A stretch of 14,862 nucleotides of DNA from Oscillospiraceae bacterium (GTDB taxonomy: Bacteria; Bacillota; Clostridia; Oscillospirales; Oscillospiraceae): contig JAFQSI010000051.1 of the NCBI GenBank assembly GCA_017409645.1, positions 1 through 14,862 of the forward strand. Reading direction: 5' to 3'. Below the pieces are notes generated by a model. That model was given only the letters and a program-made list of their open reading frames with translations. It was not told the DNA's origin and searched no databases. Below, piece after piece: positions 13,019-14,862 of this stretch. Each line of letters opens with the position of its first letter. Position 1 is the stretch's first letter. The position numbers and the translations under genes were made by a program.

Positions 13019-14389
13019 TCATTCGCTGTCCATCATTTCCTTGCAGGCCGCCAGGACCTCGGAGAGGATGGGCACACAGGTCTTCGCACCGGCGCCGGCG
13101 TCCTCCACGGCCACGAAGAAGGCCAGGGGGTATTCCTCATCGGCGCAGAAGCCGGCGAAGGTGGCGTTGGGCTTTTTGTCGCCGCCCACCTCGGCGGTGC
13201 CGGACTTGGCGCAGACCGTCAGGCCGGGGAAATTGTCGTCGCCGTACTGCTTTTTCACATTGTTTCGCATGAGCTTGGCCAGGGCCGCGGCGGTATCCTT
13301 GTCCAGCAGGCGGCCTGTGGAGGACTTCTGAGCCTCATAGCCGCCGAACATGCCGGTCCCGGCGCTGGCGACGATGTAGGGCTGGGCCGCCTCTCCTCCG
13401 CCCGCGATAACGCCCATGAAGGTCATATACCGGCAGGGATTGACGGTGTCCAGATACTGCCCGATGCCCGCCCAGGCCAGCTGCTGGGCCGAAGCGCCCT
13501 CGACACTGAAGGATCCCCGGGCGGTGGTGATGCCGTCGAAGCGGACAGGCTCGGTGATCTGAAGCTTATTCACATACTTTTCGAGGGTATCGGCCCCCAG
13601 GACCTCGGTCAGCTGGGCGAAATAGCAGTTGCATGACTTCTGCAGGGCCTTCTTCAGGTCGATTGTCCCATGCTCGCCGGTACATTTGACCTTGCCGCCG
13701 GACATCTCGTAGACGCCGTCGCAGCGGAATTCGATGTCCTCCGCGTTTTTCAGGGTGTCCAGCGCCGCGGCTGTGGTCACCAGCTTGAACACGGAGCCGG
13801 GGACATAGGTGGTCTGGGTAAAGCGGTTGAGGTAGATGCCCTCGTACTTTTCGTCATCCTCGTCGATATCCGGCACATTGTCCGGGTCGTAGGTGGGTGT
13901 GGAAACGGCGCAGAGGATCTCGCCGGTCCTGTAGTTGTACACGGCCACGGTGCCCTTCTTCTTGCCCATTGCCTCCAGGGCCGCCCGCTGGACCTCGCCG
14001 GAGATGGTCATCTCCGCCTCGCCGCCGGTGCCGGAATAGCCGTACAGGCCGTTCAGAAGATCAAAGCCCGCCATGTCCGGGGCATAGTGGGTCACCGCCG
14101 GGGCGCTGATGTAGCCGTAGCGGTCGCCCAGCCAGTGGATGGTGGCCTTGCGCAGAGATGCATCGTCTGCATAGCTTCGCTTTTCGGTGGCGCTCAGCAG
14201 AACCTCGCCGGAGCGGTCCGTGATGACACCGCAGCCGATGTTCACGCCGTTGTAGACGTGGGGGTTGCCCTCGAAAATGACCCAATCCCCCGCATTGAGC
14301 AGATACTCCGCCAGGAACAGGCACATGCCGCCCAGCAGGATCACCGCCAGCAGCAGGGCGATGGAGCTTCGGTTTGCTACACGGTTCAT
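13019..14389 (-). CDS. Class B penicillin-binding protein (transpeptidase)
   Basis: This is a peptidoglycan transpeptidase that cross-links stem peptides on the outer face of the membrane. It has 456 residues: a short cytoplasmic tail, one signal anchor (about 9-30), a small N-terminal pedestal, and the transpeptidase domain. All three active-site motifs are present: SVFK (S199, K202), SCN (252-254) and KSGT (395-398). It is shorter than typical FtsI or PBP2 proteins and resembles the compact PBPA type encoded next to an FtsW-like gene. Its ATG overlaps the SEDS stop codon (ATGA), with GGAGGT 6 bases upstream. The same frame is open to 14719, but that part is a shadow of the SEDS gene. Whether it serves division, elongation or sporulation cannot be told here. 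Confidence 0.95.
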   Translation of the reverse strand: MNRVANRSSIALLLAVILLGGMCLFLAEYLLNAGDWVIFEGNPHVYNGVNIGCGVITDRSGEVLLSATEKRSYADDASLRKATIHWLGDRYGYISAPAVTHYAPDMAGFDLLNGLYGYSGTGGEAEMTISGEVQRAALEAMGKKKGTVAVYNYRTGEILCAVSTPTYDPDNVPDIDEDDEKYEGIYLNRFTQTTYVPGSVFKLVTTAAALDTLKNAEDIEFRCDGVYEMSGGKVKCTGEHGTIDLKKALQKSCNCYFAQLTEVLGADTLEKYVNKLQITEPVRFDGITTARGSFSVEGASAQQLAWAGIGQYLDTVNPCRYMTFMGVIAGGGEAAQPYIVASAGTGMFGGYEAQKSSTGRLLDKDTAAALAKLMRNNVKKQYGDDNFPGLTVCAKSGTAEVGGDKKPNATFAGFCADEEYPLAFFVAVEDAGAGAKTCVPILSEVLAACKEMMDSE

Positions 14390-14862
14390 TCCGTCACCTC
14401 CCGGTTCTTTTTCGTGGTCCTGCGGATGGCGAAGCTGGCATCGAGCCGGGTGTCGGCGGCTTTGACGAAGGCCATCAGACCCCAGGCCGAGAGCATGGAG
14501 CTGCCGCCGTTGGAGACAAAGGGGAAGGTCACGCCGGTAAAGGGCAAAAGATCGATGGTGCCCATGACATTCAGGATGGTCTGGGCCAGCAAAATGCTGG
14601 CCGCGGTACAGGCGCCGATGGTGTAGAAGCTGCTGCGGCCCAGGGATGCCGAGCGCAGACAGAAGGCCGCCAGGATCACGATGCCCGCCACCATCGCCAT
14701 GGCGGCGATGAGGCCCCACTCCTCCGTGACCGTGGCGAAAACCACGTCCGTGTCACTGGCAAAGAGGTTTTTCATCCAGCCGTTGCCCGCGCCCAGACCC
14801 AGCAGACCGCCGGAGGCCATGCACATCAGGCTCCGGGTCTGCTGATAGCCCCGGCCCAGGGG
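14386..14862 (-). CDS. SEDS glycosyltransferase (FtsW/RodA/SpoVE family), 5' part beyond window edge
   Basis: SEDS proteins polymerise lipid II into glycan strands and work with a partner class B PBP. The visible C-terminal 158 residues begin PLGRGYQQTRSLM at the window edge. They include the conserved extracellular segment GLGAGNGW...DTDVVFATVTEEWG, further membrane segments, and the signature DLLPFTGVTFPFVSNGGSS. The family more often has SYGGSS where this protein has SNGGSS. The protein ends in a basic cytoplasmic tail (RRTTKKNREVTE). The N-terminal transmembrane helices lie outside the window. Its stop overlaps the PBP start, so the two are translationally coupled, as expected of a cognate SEDS-bPBP pair. 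Confidence 0.93.
   Translation of the reverse strand, partial: PLGRGYQQTRSLMCMASGGLLGLGAGNGWMKNLFASDTDVVFATVTEEWGLIAAMAMVAGIVILAAFCLRSASLGRSSFYTIGACTAASILLAQTILNVMGTIDLLPFTGVTFPFVSNGGSSMLSAWGLMAFVKAADTRLDASFAIRRTTKKNREVTE

Noticed and set aside
14390..14719. A 110-codon N-terminal extension of the penicillin-binding protein
   Set aside because: The extension is Arg/His-rich and lies wholly inside the SEDS gene in another frame. The ATG at 14389 has a good ribosome binding site and is followed directly by the signal anchor.

Overview
The window is about 15 kb of GC-rich DNA in which every protein gene lies on the minus strand, so the genes read from right to left. A Gram-positive, endospore-forming Clostridia member is likely, probably from the high-GC Oscillospiraceae-type gut lineages. 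The reasons are strong AGGAGG-type ribosome binding sites, a sipL spore-coat gene, the rplS-lepB-rbgA-rnhB order, and a separate tig-clpP-clpX / lon cluster. The genus assignment is inference; no rRNA gene or other phylogenetic marker was compared.

In transcription order from the right edge: (1) The 3' part of a SEDS glycosyltransferase gene (FtsW/RodA/SpoVE type) overlaps a short class B penicillin-binding protein by four bases. A strong terminator follows. (2) A 50-residue hydrophobic protein gene starts at the end of that terminator, followed by sipL (DUF3794 repeats plus LysM), which has a possible sigma-E-like promoter. (3) rplS (ribosomal protein L19) has its own promoter and leader and ends in a strong terminator. 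(4) A tightly overlapping seven-gene operon follows: lepB (TTG start), rbgA, rnhB, yraN, an M19 dipeptidase, a threonine-synthase-like protein missing its PLP-lysine segment, and a calcineurin-like phosphoesterase. (5) A 392-base gap between protein genes follows. It holds heptamer repeats and, on the plus strand, a compact candidate small RNA gene of about 71 nt with a near-consensus promoter. (6) tig-clpP-clpX lies behind a near-consensus promoter and ends in a terminator, followed by lon, which is cut by the left edge. These four genes cover folding of new proteins and ATP-dependent degradation.

Most genes are ordinary housekeeping genes. The least explained items are the plus-strand small RNA candidate with its repeat-flanked locus, the threonine synthase homologue that has lost its catalytic core, and the tiny membrane protein next to sipL. 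No mobile elements, CRISPR arrays, tRNAs or rRNAs were seen.
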